Source of the DNA: Paenibacillus alkalitolerans
GTDB taxonomy: Bacteria; Bacillota; Bacilli; Paenibacillales; YIM-B00363
NCBI RefSeq assembly: GCF_016482785.1
Contig: NZ_JAEMXM010000009.1
Coordinates: forward strand, 1 to 64,000
Length of the DNA: 64,000 bases
Reading direction: 5' to 3'
The position numbers were made by a program, and so were the translations under genes. The notes below the pieces were generated by a model that ran no database searches, had not been told where the DNA came from, and saw only the letters and a list, made by a program, of their open reading frames with translations. Of this stretch, positions 54,829-62,984 are shown one piece after another. Every line of letters begins with the position of its first letter. The stretch's first letter is position 1.

Positions 54829-55367
54829 TCGTCGCAGCCTCTCAATGGTTGGCACATTTCATCCGAAAACATAATCAGAAAGCAGCCTCTACAGAGGTAC
54901 TGGTTTATGGGATTAGCGTTTTTTTGCATTCTGTAGCAACAACATTTATAATTCTATTCTTTTCTCTTATTACCGCCCATCTTATGCAAGGTTTCATCGC
55001 GATCGCTTCGTTCGTTATCCTTCGTATTTTTTCCGGCGGCGCTCACCTGCACAGCTCTTGGAAGTGCGATGTATGTTCCGTTGTAGCCATCTTGTCAATC
55101 GCGCACATCGATTATTCGTTTGCCGATTACGGTTGGGTGACGAATGGAATCGCCTTGCTGCTTGTTGCTATATTTTCTCCGAATAATCCGAATTTCACTT
55201 ATAAACTTGTGGAAAAACACAGCGGGAAGCTCAAATGGATTTCGATATTGATCGTGGCGGTTAATTTTATGATTCAATCATCCGTTGTCGCCAACGCTTT
55301 TCTTTTACAATCCCTTACGTTAACAAAGCCCTTTTATTTATTATTTAAAATCATTGATCGGAGGTAG
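54825..55367 (+). CDS. agrB: AgrB-family peptide-processing membrane protease
   Basis: AgrB cleaves the C-terminus of the AgrD precursor and helps close its ring. The 180-aa protein has four to six membrane segments and the catalytic pair in RIFSGGAHLHSSWKCDVCS: the His of GGAH and the Cys of WKC, spaced as in AgrB. GAGGAGGAAG precedes the ATG, which overlaps the upstream gene by 4 nt. It is followed 6 nt later by the small agrD-like gene. Confidence 0.92.
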   Translation: MIVAASQWLAHFIRKHNQKAASTEVLVYGISVFLHSVATTFIILFFSLITAHLMQGFIAIASFVILRIFSGGAHLHSSWKCDVCSVVAILSIAHIDYSFADYGWVTNGIALLLVAIFSPNNPNFTYKLVEKHSGKLKWISILIVAVNFMIQSSVVANAFLLQSLTLTKPFYLLFKIIDRR

Positions 55368-55373
55368 TTTTCG

Positions 55374-55508
55374 ATGAAAAGAACAATCGCTGTCCTCTCT
55401 GGTGCGTTTTTTGCGGTACTGGCATTAGCCGTTGCCGCAGCTCCGAGCGCGATGTACTGGAATCATCCGGAAGCTCCGGCGGAATTGAAAGAAAAATTGG
55501 GTAAGTAG
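55374..55508 (+). CDS. agrD: AgrD-like cyclic lactone autoinducer precursor
   Basis: A 44-aa precursor, too short for most gene callers. ATGAAAAGAACAATCGC follows GGAGGTAG by 7 nt. The N-terminal amphipathic/hydrophobic leader (4-23) is followed by the presumed signal core SAMYW (25-29) and the acidic/proline tail NHPEAPAELKEKLGK (30-44), which matches the PE-x-P-x-EL recognition tail of AgrD. In Staphylococcus the ring residue is usually Cys; here Ser25 occupies that place, so a lactone rather than thiolactone is predicted. Ring size and N-terminal trimming are inferred. A terminator follows. Confidence 0.85.
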   Translation: MKRTIAVLSGAFFAVLALAVAAAPSAMYWNHPEAPAELKEKLGK

Positions 55509-55544
55509 TCAATTGGTTTTTACTTATCAATAGGCTTTCTGGTG

Positions 55545-55577
55545 AGAGGGAAGAGCGATCTTCCCTCTAATTTTTTC
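55545..55577 (+). terminator. intrinsic terminator after the agr-like locus
   Basis: AGAGGGAAG (55545-55553) pairs perfectly with CTTCCCTCT (55560-55568), followed by AATTTTTTC. Confidence 0.9.
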
Positions 55578-55589
55578 TGTTACGGTATC

Positions 55590-56495
55590 TCATAGCCTTA
55601 AAGACTCCCATAAATAAAACGTGATATAGGTCCGCCAAGGCGACCAGCTTTTTCCGAACGCTTCGACTTCGGAAGCGCTCGGTTGCGTGCTAAGTCCGTA
55701 CATTTTTCTTAATCCGTTACGCAGACCTATATCAGCCGATGGCAACAGGTCGGGCCGACCGAATCCGAAAATAAGCAGGCATTCCGCCGTCCAGCGGCCG
55801 ATCCCGCGATACCGGATCAATTGCGCAATCGCTTCCTCGTCCGGCATAGCGGCAAGCTTTGCGAAGTCGATTCCGCCGTCAACGACTAGCCTGGCGGCAT
55901 CGATAACATACTCCGCTTTCCGTTGAGAAAACGACACTTTGCGCAGTTGTTCCACGCTTAACGTTGCAATGGCTTCGGCGGTAGGAAAAGCCAGCATCGA
56001 ACGGTTATCGATCACATATTCCTCCCCGGCGAGCCGGGCAAGCCGTTCAATTAAAGTTCCCGCAAATGACAAATTCAACTGTTGACAAATGATCGTCCTT
56101 ACCAAACATTCGAACGGATCGGGGTCGAGAAACAGCTTCGATCCTCGTAAACGGGCGAATAAGGAATGAAGACGGTCGTTATCGGCAAAATGGTTGTACA
56201 TTTGCGAAAGATCGATATCGGCCGAGACCATGTGAGAGGCGATTTCTAACAGTTGGTCCCGTTCGTTCGGCGTCGCTTCTTCTGGAATGGAAAGCGACGC
56301 GAGAGGCGCGTCCACCGTACCGCCGAAATCGATAATGAGCGGCAGCGCTTTAGGCCCGACACGCACGGTTCGGATGAGCCGTTGGCGCTCGGTGTCAGCG
56401 GCGATCAAACTGGGACGGTTGCCTGTAAAAGACAGGCGCGAGAACAAGGCGTGGGGATCGAACGGAGGTGTTACTTGCAGCGGGAACTTGATCAT
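55590..56495 (-). CDS. DNA-3-methyladenine glycosylase II (AlkA-type)
   Basis: Helix-hairpin-helix glycosylase that removes alkylated purines. The 301-aa protein has an N-terminal AlkA-type domain (about 1-100), then the HhH motif LIRYRGIGRWTAECLL and the catalytic Asp in LPSADIGLRNGL. RTIICQQLNLSFAGTLIERL is the conserved helix before the fold. It is coupled by a 4-nt overlap to the upstream ogt gene on the same strand, giving an alkylation-repair pair. Confidence 0.92.
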   Translation of the reverse strand: MIKFPLQVTPPFDPHALFSRLSFTGNRPSLIAADTERQRLIRTVRVGPKALPLIIDFGGTVDAPLASLSIPEEATPNERDQLLEIASHMVSADIDLSQMYNHFADNDRLHSLFARLRGSKLFLDPDPFECLVRTIICQQLNLSFAGTLIERLARLAGEEYVIDNRSMLAFPTAEAIATLSVEQLRKVSFSQRKAEYVIDAARLVVDGGIDFAKLAAMPDEEAIAQLIRYRGIGRWTAECLLIFGFGRPDLLPSADIGLRNGLRKMYGLSTQPSASEVEAFGKSWSPWRTYITFYLWESLRL

Positions 56496-57028
56496 GCGTA
56501 AAACGATTCCTTTTGCGATATTTCGACATCCGTATCCGACCGCTTCTCATGCTGCAATAACCATTGTTTACGCCACAATTCTCCGGCATAACCGGTTAAG
56601 CTTCCGTCGGACCCGATCACCCTGTGGCAGGGGATAATAATGCTGACTGGGTTGCGGCCGATCGCGCCACCCACCGCGCGGACTCCGTTCGGTTTGCCGA
56701 TGGAACGAGCAATGTCGCCGTAGGATTTTGTTTCCCCGCAAGGGATGCGGAGCAATTGTTCCCATACGGACTGTTGAAACGCCGTTCCTGCAGGCCGCAG
56801 CGCCAAGTCGAAAGTTATCCGTTCTCCATTCAAATATTCCTGAATTTGCTTCGCGCACCGTTGAACGATGCTGTCCTCCGAAGATGTAACCCGGGTCTCA
56901 AGCTCAGGTTTCTCTGTTTGAAAATGCACCGATTCAATTCCGTTTCCGTCTCCCCGAATAACTATCCATCCCAATTCACTCTTCAAATAAGCGAAAAGTT
57001 TTCCTGCTTCATTAGCATATGCCATCAT
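56492..57028 (-). CDS. ogt: methylated-DNA-protein-cysteine methyltransferase
   Basis: Suicide repair protein that takes the methyl group from O6-methylguanine. The 178-aa protein has the acceptor motif IIPCHRVIG with the reactive Cys, and FQQSVWEQLLRIPCGETKSYGDIA before it. The N-terminal domain is divergent. No Ada regulatory domain is fused. First gene of the ogt-alkA pair on the minus strand. Confidence 0.95.
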   Translation of the reverse strand: MMAYANEAGKLFAYLKSELGWIVIRGDGNGIESVHFQTEKPELETRVTSSEDSIVQRCAKQIQEYLNGERITFDLALRPAGTAFQQSVWEQLLRIPCGETKSYGDIARSIGKPNGVRAVGGAIGRNPVSIIIPCHRVIGSDGSLTGYAGELWRKQWLLQHEKRSDTDVEISQKESFYA

Positions 57029-57198
57029 TATGAATCCGCCTCCTGATACTTATTATAACAGGCTAGGCATAGAAACGCGTGTTTGCGGGAATGAAACCGC
57101 AAGATTAAGAATGGACGACAAGATTGTTTTTTGCAAAAAGGATTTTACCCGTCAACCCCGAATTATTTTGCTTAAAGCGAGGGGTGAGTTTCGGAATA

Positions 57199-57786
57199 AT
57201 GCTGCGGAAATTAGATAGACGAATATGGCTCTTATCATTTTATATCATTATGATTACTGCCGAGCTTGCCGCACACGTTAAAGAAGTGGCACTTGTTTTG
57301 CCGGTAGCCTTGGGATTAACGGCAGTCATATTATTTCGGAACGAATTGAACAGTATCGATTATAATTTCGTGAAAGAGTCCTCGTATTGGAAAGCGGTAT
57401 ATCATGCGCTTGTTGCAGGACTCATCATGCAAGCCGTTGGAATAGTCGTTGTGAAATACGGATTCGGGATCGCCAGCCCGGAGATCGGGTTCGCGACACC
57501 GCTCGCTGCTCCTTTAGTATCGGTCTTAATTTCATCTCCGCTTGAGGAAATAATTTTTCGGGGAATGATCTTTTCATTCCTGGATCGGCGGATTGGATTT
57601 TGGCTTGCGGCGATCATCAGTTCATTGCTGTTTGCAGTCTCCCATTACGATTATGCCGCCTGGCTCGGATATTTCGGCCTTGGCTTGGTTTGGTGCCGTA
57701 TTTACAAAGCCACCGGAAATTTGCTCATTCCCATCGGATCTCATATGTTGTTTAACTCTCTTGTGTTTTTCGTGAGATCTTTTTAA
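57199..57786 (+). CDS. CPBP-family intramembrane glutamic endopeptidase
   Basis: A 195-aa polytopic membrane protein of the CAAX-processing/bacteriocin-processing (CPBP, Abi) family. Family motifs are present: SSPLEEIIFRGMIF (EExxxR, motif 1), FAVSHYDY (motif 2, His) and GSHMLFNSLVF (HxxxN). Six or so membrane helices. The function varies in the family, from bacteriocin immunity to peptide processing. The ATG at 57199 follows GAGGGGTGAG; an upstream in-frame start would add a basic leader. Confidence 0.82.
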   Translation: MLRKLDRRIWLLSFYIIMITAELAAHVKEVALVLPVALGLTAVILFRNELNSIDYNFVKESSYWKAVYHALVAGLIMQAVGIVVVKYGFGIASPEIGFATPLAAPLVSVLISSPLEEIIFRGMIFSFLDRRIGFWLAAIISSLLFAVSHYDYAAWLGYFGLGLVWCRIYKATGNLLIPIGSHMLFNSLVFFVRSF

Positions 57787-57795
57787 ACAATTCAT

Positions 57796-57829
57796 AGGGC
57801 CGCTCCCCGGCAGACTTCGGAACGGCCCT
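57796..57829. terminator. hairpin between CPBP gene and mnmA
   Basis: AGGGCCG (57796-57802) pairs with CGGCCCT (57823-57829) with further inner pairing. It lies between converging genes but has no T-run on either side. Confidence 0.5.
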
Positions 57830-57841
57830 CTGCTTGGTCGC

Positions 57842-59020
<1,179 letters not shown>

Positions 59021-59070
59021 TCATACCACAATAATCTACAATTTCATGAAAACGCAAAGGTTTTCCTTAT

Positions 59071-59180
59071 AACATCAGAAAGTATAAGTTTTATGAAAAA
59101 ACGCCTTTCTGATGTTTCAAGAAAAACTTCCTCTAAACGCGGTCTTGCTTCTTTGCATGTACTTCGAAGAAGTTTTTCTT
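59071..59180 (+). repeat. dispersed two-hairpin element, copy C
   Basis: AACATCAGAAAG (59071-59082) pairs perfectly with CTTTCTGATGTT (59105-59116), with TATAAGTTTT after the left arm. Then AAGAAAAACTTC (59119-59130) pairs with GAAGTTTTTCTT (59169-59180). The element fills the mnmA-cymR intergenic region, upstream of both divergent genes. Apart from it, 58985-59292 holds nothing recognisable. Confidence 0.8.
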
Positions 59181-59292
59181 ACCAATCGGCTTCCGATGTG
59201 ATAACATATAAACGTTATCGGCATAGTTTGAATTTCATCTAACTCGTCTATGCTTTATATAGATGCGTTTTTAAGAATCTGGGGTGTTCCCT

Positions 59293-59712
59293 TTGAAAAT
59301 TTCGACGAAGGGCCGTTACGGGCTGACGATCATGATGGAGCTGGGCGTCCGTTACGGAGAAGGGCCGACGTCTTTAAAATCCATTGCGGAGAAGCACGGT
59401 TTATCCGAACATTACTTGGAACAATTGATTGCGCCTCTTCGGAACGCAGGTCTTGTGAAGAGTATCCGGGGCGCATACGGCGGATATGTACTGTCCAAGA
59501 ATCCGGAGGATGTGACAGCAGGCGAAATTATCCGGCTGCTTGAGGGACCGATTTCTCCCGTGGACTTCACGGAAGAAGACGACCCGGCGAAGCGCGATCT
59601 GTGGGTCCGCATTCGCGACGCGATTGCGGCCGTTTTGGATTCGACCACGCTCTCATATTTAGTTTCTTACAAAGACGAAGGCAAGAACGAGAATTACATG
59701 TTTTATATTTGA
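59293..59712 (+). CDS. cymR: CymR, Rrf2-family cysteine metabolism repressor
   Basis: Rrf2-type winged-helix regulator of cysteine synthesis and sulfur uptake; in Bacillus it acts with CysK. The 139-aa protein begins KISTKGRYGLTIMMELG, with the wing-helix segment LSEHYLEQLIAPLRNAGLVK and the C-terminal ENYMFYI, closely matching B. subtilis CymR. It lacks the three Cys of IscR, so no iron-sulfur cluster. The TTG start at 59293 has GGGGTG 8 nt upstream. It lies 21 nt before iscS. Confidence 0.93.
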   Translation: MKISTKGRYGLTIMMELGVRYGEGPTSLKSIAEKHGLSEHYLEQLIAPLRNAGLVKSIRGAYGGYVLSKNPEDVTAGEIIRLLEGPISPVDFTEEDDPAKRDLWVRIRDAIAAVLDSTTLSYLVSYKDEGKNENYMFYI

Positions 59713-59733
59713 CGAGTTCAGGAGAAGCATGCA

Positions 59734-60888
59734 ATGCAATCAGTCGATGAAGAAGTATATCTCGACCATGCGGCGACTACTCCTTTGCACCCCGACGTGC
59801 TCACGGCGATGATTCCGTTCTTCACGCAGCATCACGGAAATCCATCGAGCGTGCATCGTTTCGGGCGCGTTGCGAAGCAGGCGCTGACCGACGCACGGGA
59901 TCAATTGGCAGCTATGCTCGGGTGCTCCCCTGGGGAGCTCGTCTTCACGAGCGGAGGCACGGAAAGCGATAATATGGCGCTGTTCGGCGCGGCAATGGCA
60001 GCACCGGCGAACCGGAAGCATATTGTCACTTCCGCGGTAGAGCATCACGCCGTTCTCCATGCATGCAAGGAACTCGAGCGGCTTGGTTTCCGGGTGACGT
60101 ATCTGCCCGTCGACTCCGCCGGACGCATCGCCGCGGAGGATGTGGAAGCGGCGGTCGGAGACGATACGGCCCTGATCAGCGTAATGTTCGGCAATAACGA
60201 AGTCGGCACGCTACAGCCGATCGAAGAGATCGGACGAATGGCGAAGCGGCGCGGAGTGTTGTTCCATGTCGACGCGGTCCAAGCTTTAGGCACGGTCGAT
60301 ATCGATTTGTCGCAGCAGCCGGTCGATCTCATGAGCTTTTCCGCTCACAAAATAAACGGCCCGAAAGGAATCGGGGCGCTTTATGTGAACAGGAAGGTTA
60401 AGCTGGCGCCGAGAACGTTCGGAGGATCCCAGGAGCGTAAGCGAAGAGCCGGTACGGAGAACGTGGCTGGAGCCGTAGGCTTTGCGCGGGCTCTGTCAAT
60501 CGCGTTGGCGGATCCGGCCGGAAGGCGCGCGTCTCTTGCGGCGCTGCGCAGCGCGATGCTGGACCAATTAAGCACGCGTCTTTCCGCGGAGCAGTTCGTT
60601 GTGAACGGCCATCCGTCCGAACATTTGCCGCATATATTAAATGTGAGCTTTCCCGGAACGAACACAGAGTCCATGCTCATGAATTTGGACCTCGAAGGCG
60701 TGGCTGCCTCAAGCGGCTCCGCGTGTTCTTCCGGTGCGTTGGAGCCTTCGCATGTGCTTCTGGCGATGGGTTTGCCGGACAAGCTGTTGCGTTCCGCCAT
60801 CCGGTTTAGTTTCGGTTGGGGAAATTGCCTCAAATCTGTAACATTTGCCGCCGAAAAAGTTGCAACGATCGTGAGACGTCTTACGTAA
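59734..60888 (+). CDS. iscS: cysteine desulfurase (IscS/NifS family)
   Basis: PLP enzyme that releases sulfur from cysteine for iron-sulfur clusters and tRNA thiolation, here probably for MnmA. The 384-aa protein has YLDHAATTPLHPDV at the N-terminus, the PLP lysine in SFSAHKINGPKGIG and the catalytic cysteine in SSGSACSSGALEP. GCAATGCA before the ATG is a poor ribosome-binding site, but AGGAGAAGC lies upstream. Second gene after cymR. Confidence 0.95.
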   Translation: MQSVDEEVYLDHAATTPLHPDVLTAMIPFFTQHHGNPSSVHRFGRVAKQALTDARDQLAAMLGCSPGELVFTSGGTESDNMALFGAAMAAPANRKHIVTSAVEHHAVLHACKELERLGFRVTYLPVDSAGRIAAEDVEAAVGDDTALISVMFGNNEVGTLQPIEEIGRMAKRRGVLFHVDAVQALGTVDIDLSQQPVDLMSFSAHKINGPKGIGALYVNRKVKLAPRTFGGSQERKRRAGTENVAGAVGFARALSIALADPAGRRASLAALRSAMLDQLSTRLSAEQFVVNGHPSEHLPHILNVSFPGTNTESMLMNLDLEGVAASSGSACSSGALEPSHVLLAMGLPDKLLRSAIRFSFGWGNCLKSVTFAAEKVATIVRRLT

Positions 60889-61016
60889 TAAGCTTTATAC
60901 TGTCAGTAAGTACTTCGATAGAATTTATATAGCGAATCTTTCAACTTGACGGGATAACACGGCGTTTCGTTGGGAATAAATAGGAACATTACTAAGATGG
61001 GTGAAGGTGATTGTTG

Positions 61017-61217
61017 ATGATGCGTTGTCCGAATTGTAATTCAAAAGATATTGGGAAAATCGGTTCCCATCAATTTTATTGCTGGGGATGCTTCATTGAG
61101 TTGACGGTGAACGGCGAGAAGATGTCCGTATATCAGGTGGAAGAAGACGGAACGCTGAGTTCCTTGGACGATTTGTTTTTCCCGGAAGAAGATTTGCCCG
61201 AAGTACACGCGAACTGA
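61017..61217 (+). CDS. small zinc-ribbon protein
   Basis: A 66-aa protein with two CxxC pairs, RCPNCNSKD and YCWGC (treble-clef/zinc-ribbon type), then an acidic tail (DGTLSSLDDLFFPEEDLPE). GAAGGTGA lies 7 nt before the ATG at 61017. Function unknown; similar small zinc-ribbon proteins occur beside iscS/mnmA in spore-formers. A large terminator follows 13 nt downstream. Confidence 0.7.
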   Translation: MMRCPNCNSKDIGKIGSHQFYCWGCFIELTVNGEKMSVYQVEEDGTLSSLDDLFFPEEDLPEVHAN

Positions 61218-61230
61218 CCGTATTGCGTAA

Positions 61231-61295
61231 ATCCCCGAAGGGGACGGGTCGCCGCCGCATTTGCGGCGGGCGAACGTCACATTCGGGGTTTTTTT
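61231..61295 (+). terminator. two-tiered intrinsic terminator
   Basis: Outer stem CCCCGAA (61233-61239)/TTCGGGG (61282-61288), inner stem CCGCCGC/GCGGCGG (around 61252-61269), followed by T7. It ends cymR-iscS-zinc-ribbon. Confidence 0.85.
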
Positions 61296-61369
61296 CGGAT
61301 GATTTTGTCCATCCCCACATATACTGTTTAGAAAATATGCCGTTCTGGACAAGTGGGGGTGAAGGGGCG

Positions 61370-62443
61370 GTGGAACGGTTTCTAAAGAGCGTTTGGTTTG
61401 CGGCCTTGGTGTATACGCTGTTGGGTCTTGCTGTGATCTACATGTTGCTGCAGACGAAACCGCTGTTTGTCGGATTGTTCGCGTTTCTAAAGACGGTGCT
61501 CATGCCGTTCATCATCGCTGTGATCATCTCTTACGTTCTCAATCCGGTCGTCAATTTGCTCAACGAGCGGAATGTGCCGCGCACCGTCGCCATACTGCTC
61601 ATATACACCATCTTTATTCTGACGATTACCGTTATTGTGATGAACCTCATTCCGATGTTCGTCACCCAGCTCAACGAATTGAACGAACATTTGCCTGAAT
61701 TTACGATGAAGGCTCAATCGCTGATGCATGGACTGAATCAAAATTCCTTGCTTCCCGAGAGCGTTCGAATCGGCATTCAAGACGCCATTGTGCAGGCGGA
61801 GCGGCAATTGGCGCAAACGATAACCGATTTTATCGGCAGGATCGGAGCGACGCTCAACGTCGTGTTCATCGCTTTTATCGTGCCGTTCTTGGTGTTCTAT
61901 ATTTTAAAGGATTTTCAATTGATTGAAAAAACGGTGCTCACATTCGTACCTTCAAACCACCGCAAACGGACGATACGGCTGTTGACGGATATCGATAAAG
62001 CGCTTGGGAACTACATAAGGGGGCAATTTATCGTCTGCGTCATCATCGGAATATTTGCGTATATCGGATATTGGTTGATCGGCATACCTTATCCGCTTTT
62101 GCTTGCGGCGATCGTAGGAATATTCAACATCATACCCTACGTCGGGCCGTTCTTCGGAGCGGCACCCGCGCTGGTTGTGGCCTCGACCGTTTCTTTACAA
62201 ATGATGCTCCTCGTCGCTTTGGTGAATTTAATTTGTCAAGCTTTGGAAGGAAATGTCGTGTCTCCTCAAGTGGTTGGAAGAACGCTGCACCTGCACCCTT
62301 TGGTCATCATTTTCGTCCTGCTGGTCGGAGGGGAAATCGGCGGAATTTTCGGGATGATATTGGCGGTGCCGTTGTTTGCGGTGGGGAAGGTCATTTTTCA
62401 TCATATTTGGTTGTACTATTACAATCGAAAACCGACGATGTAG
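61370..62443 (+). CDS. AI-2E family (PerM-type) membrane transporter
   Basis: A 357-aa polytopic membrane protein of the AI-2E/PerM family, once named for autoinducer-2 export but including ion and other transporters. Eight or so membrane segments; conserved FYILKDFQLIEK, GIPYPLLLAAIVGIFNIIPYVGPFFG and EGNVVSPQVVGRTLHLHPLVII. The GTG at 61370 has GGGGGTG 9 nt upstream; the frame is open further upstream through the terminator, which makes an earlier start unlikely. Substrate unknown. Confidence 0.88.
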   Translation: MERFLKSVWFAALVYTLLGLAVIYMLLQTKPLFVGLFAFLKTVLMPFIIAVIISYVLNPVVNLLNERNVPRTVAILLIYTIFILTITVIVMNLIPMFVTQLNELNEHLPEFTMKAQSLMHGLNQNSLLPESVRIGIQDAIVQAERQLAQTITDFIGRIGATLNVVFIAFIVPFLVFYILKDFQLIEKTVLTFVPSNHRKRTIRLLTDIDKALGNYIRGQFIVCVIIGIFAYIGYWLIGIPYPLLLAAIVGIFNIIPYVGPFFGAAPALVVASTVSLQMMLLVALVNLICQALEGNVVSPQVVGRTLHLHPLVIIFVLLVGGEIGGIFGMILAVPLFAVGKVIFHHIWLYYYNRKPTM

Positions 62444-62467
62444 GAACGCATTCAGAGGCCCTGGACG

Positions 62468-62509
62468 ACAGCAAACCCCCTCGCCTTGTACAGGCAGGGG
62501 GTTTGCTGT
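62468..62509. repeat. perfect 14-bp-stem hairpin without T-run
   Basis: ACAGCAAACCCCCT (62468-62481) pairs perfectly with AGGGGGTTTGCTGT (62496-62509) around a 14-nt loop. No T-run follows on either strand. It lies just after the AI-2E gene. Confidence 0.75.
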
Positions 62510-62540
62510 GAGGGTTGCTTGCCGCAAGATGGTTATTAGA

Positions 62541-62559
62541 GATAATGAAAATCATTATC
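62541..62559. promoter_or_regulatory. Fur-box-like palindrome
   Basis: GATAATGAAAATCATTATC matches the 19-bp Fur consensus GATAATGATAATCATTATC at 18 positions. The neighbours are the AI-2E gene (ends 62443) and the alaS leader; neither is an obvious iron gene. On the minus strand it would cover the spacer of a weak TTGATA-17-TAATAA promoter. Confidence 0.6.
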
Positions 62560-62627
62560 AAAGGGATTGTTTACAGTGTACCCATAATGAGAACGTTTGT
62601 CAATGAGCGAAGAAGGGAAGAAGCGGA

Positions 62628-62657
62628 TTGACTCTTGCTTACGGTACAGGATATAAT
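62628..62657 (+). promoter_or_regulatory. sigma-A promoter of alaS
   Basis: TTGACT (62628-62633), 18 nt, TATAAT (62652-62657). Starts the T-box RNA near 62664. Confidence 0.75.
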
Positions 62658-62663
62658 TTACGC

Positions 62664-62950
62664 ATTGGACGAATTGAAAACTTGAATGCGACGATGAAAT
62701 CGAGTAAGCTGCAACCCCCTGTATCAGAGAGAAGGCTTCGGGAGAACGTTCGAAGGAACGCACCCGGCTGAGAGAGCCTTGCGGGAGAGGACAGCCGAAC
62801 GCTAATTTCGGAGTGCGAAACCAAATTCGCCGGCCAGGAACCCGTTATCGTTCCGCTTGAGAGTTTCCTTCTGACGCCAGAAGGAAAAATGAGGGTGGTA
62901 CCGCGATTGGCGAGCAGCAATCGTCCCTGTGTTAGCAGGGGCGATTTTTT
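62664..62950 (+). ncRNA. T-box leader of alaS, alanine-specific
   Basis: The T-box sequence AGGGTGGTACCGCG lies at 62892-62905, and the terminator AATCGTCCCTG/CAGGGGCGATT with a T-run at 62919-62950. In stem I, GAAAT and GCTG on the 5' side (around CGAGTAA) pair with CAGC and ATTTC on the 3' side, leaving the specifier strand CGAACGCTA. This displays GCT (62801-62803), an alanine codon. The T-box base TGGT suits discriminator A of tRNA-Ala. Uncharged tRNA-Ala should promote readthrough into alaS. Confidence 0.88.
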
Positions 62951-62984
62951 TTATTCAATAACCAAAGCAGGAGGCTTGAGAAGC

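Noticed and set aside
62587-62631. 14-codon frame MRTFVNERRREEAD after the Fur box
   Set aside because: No ribosome-binding site upstream and it runs into the alaS promoter; too short to support.
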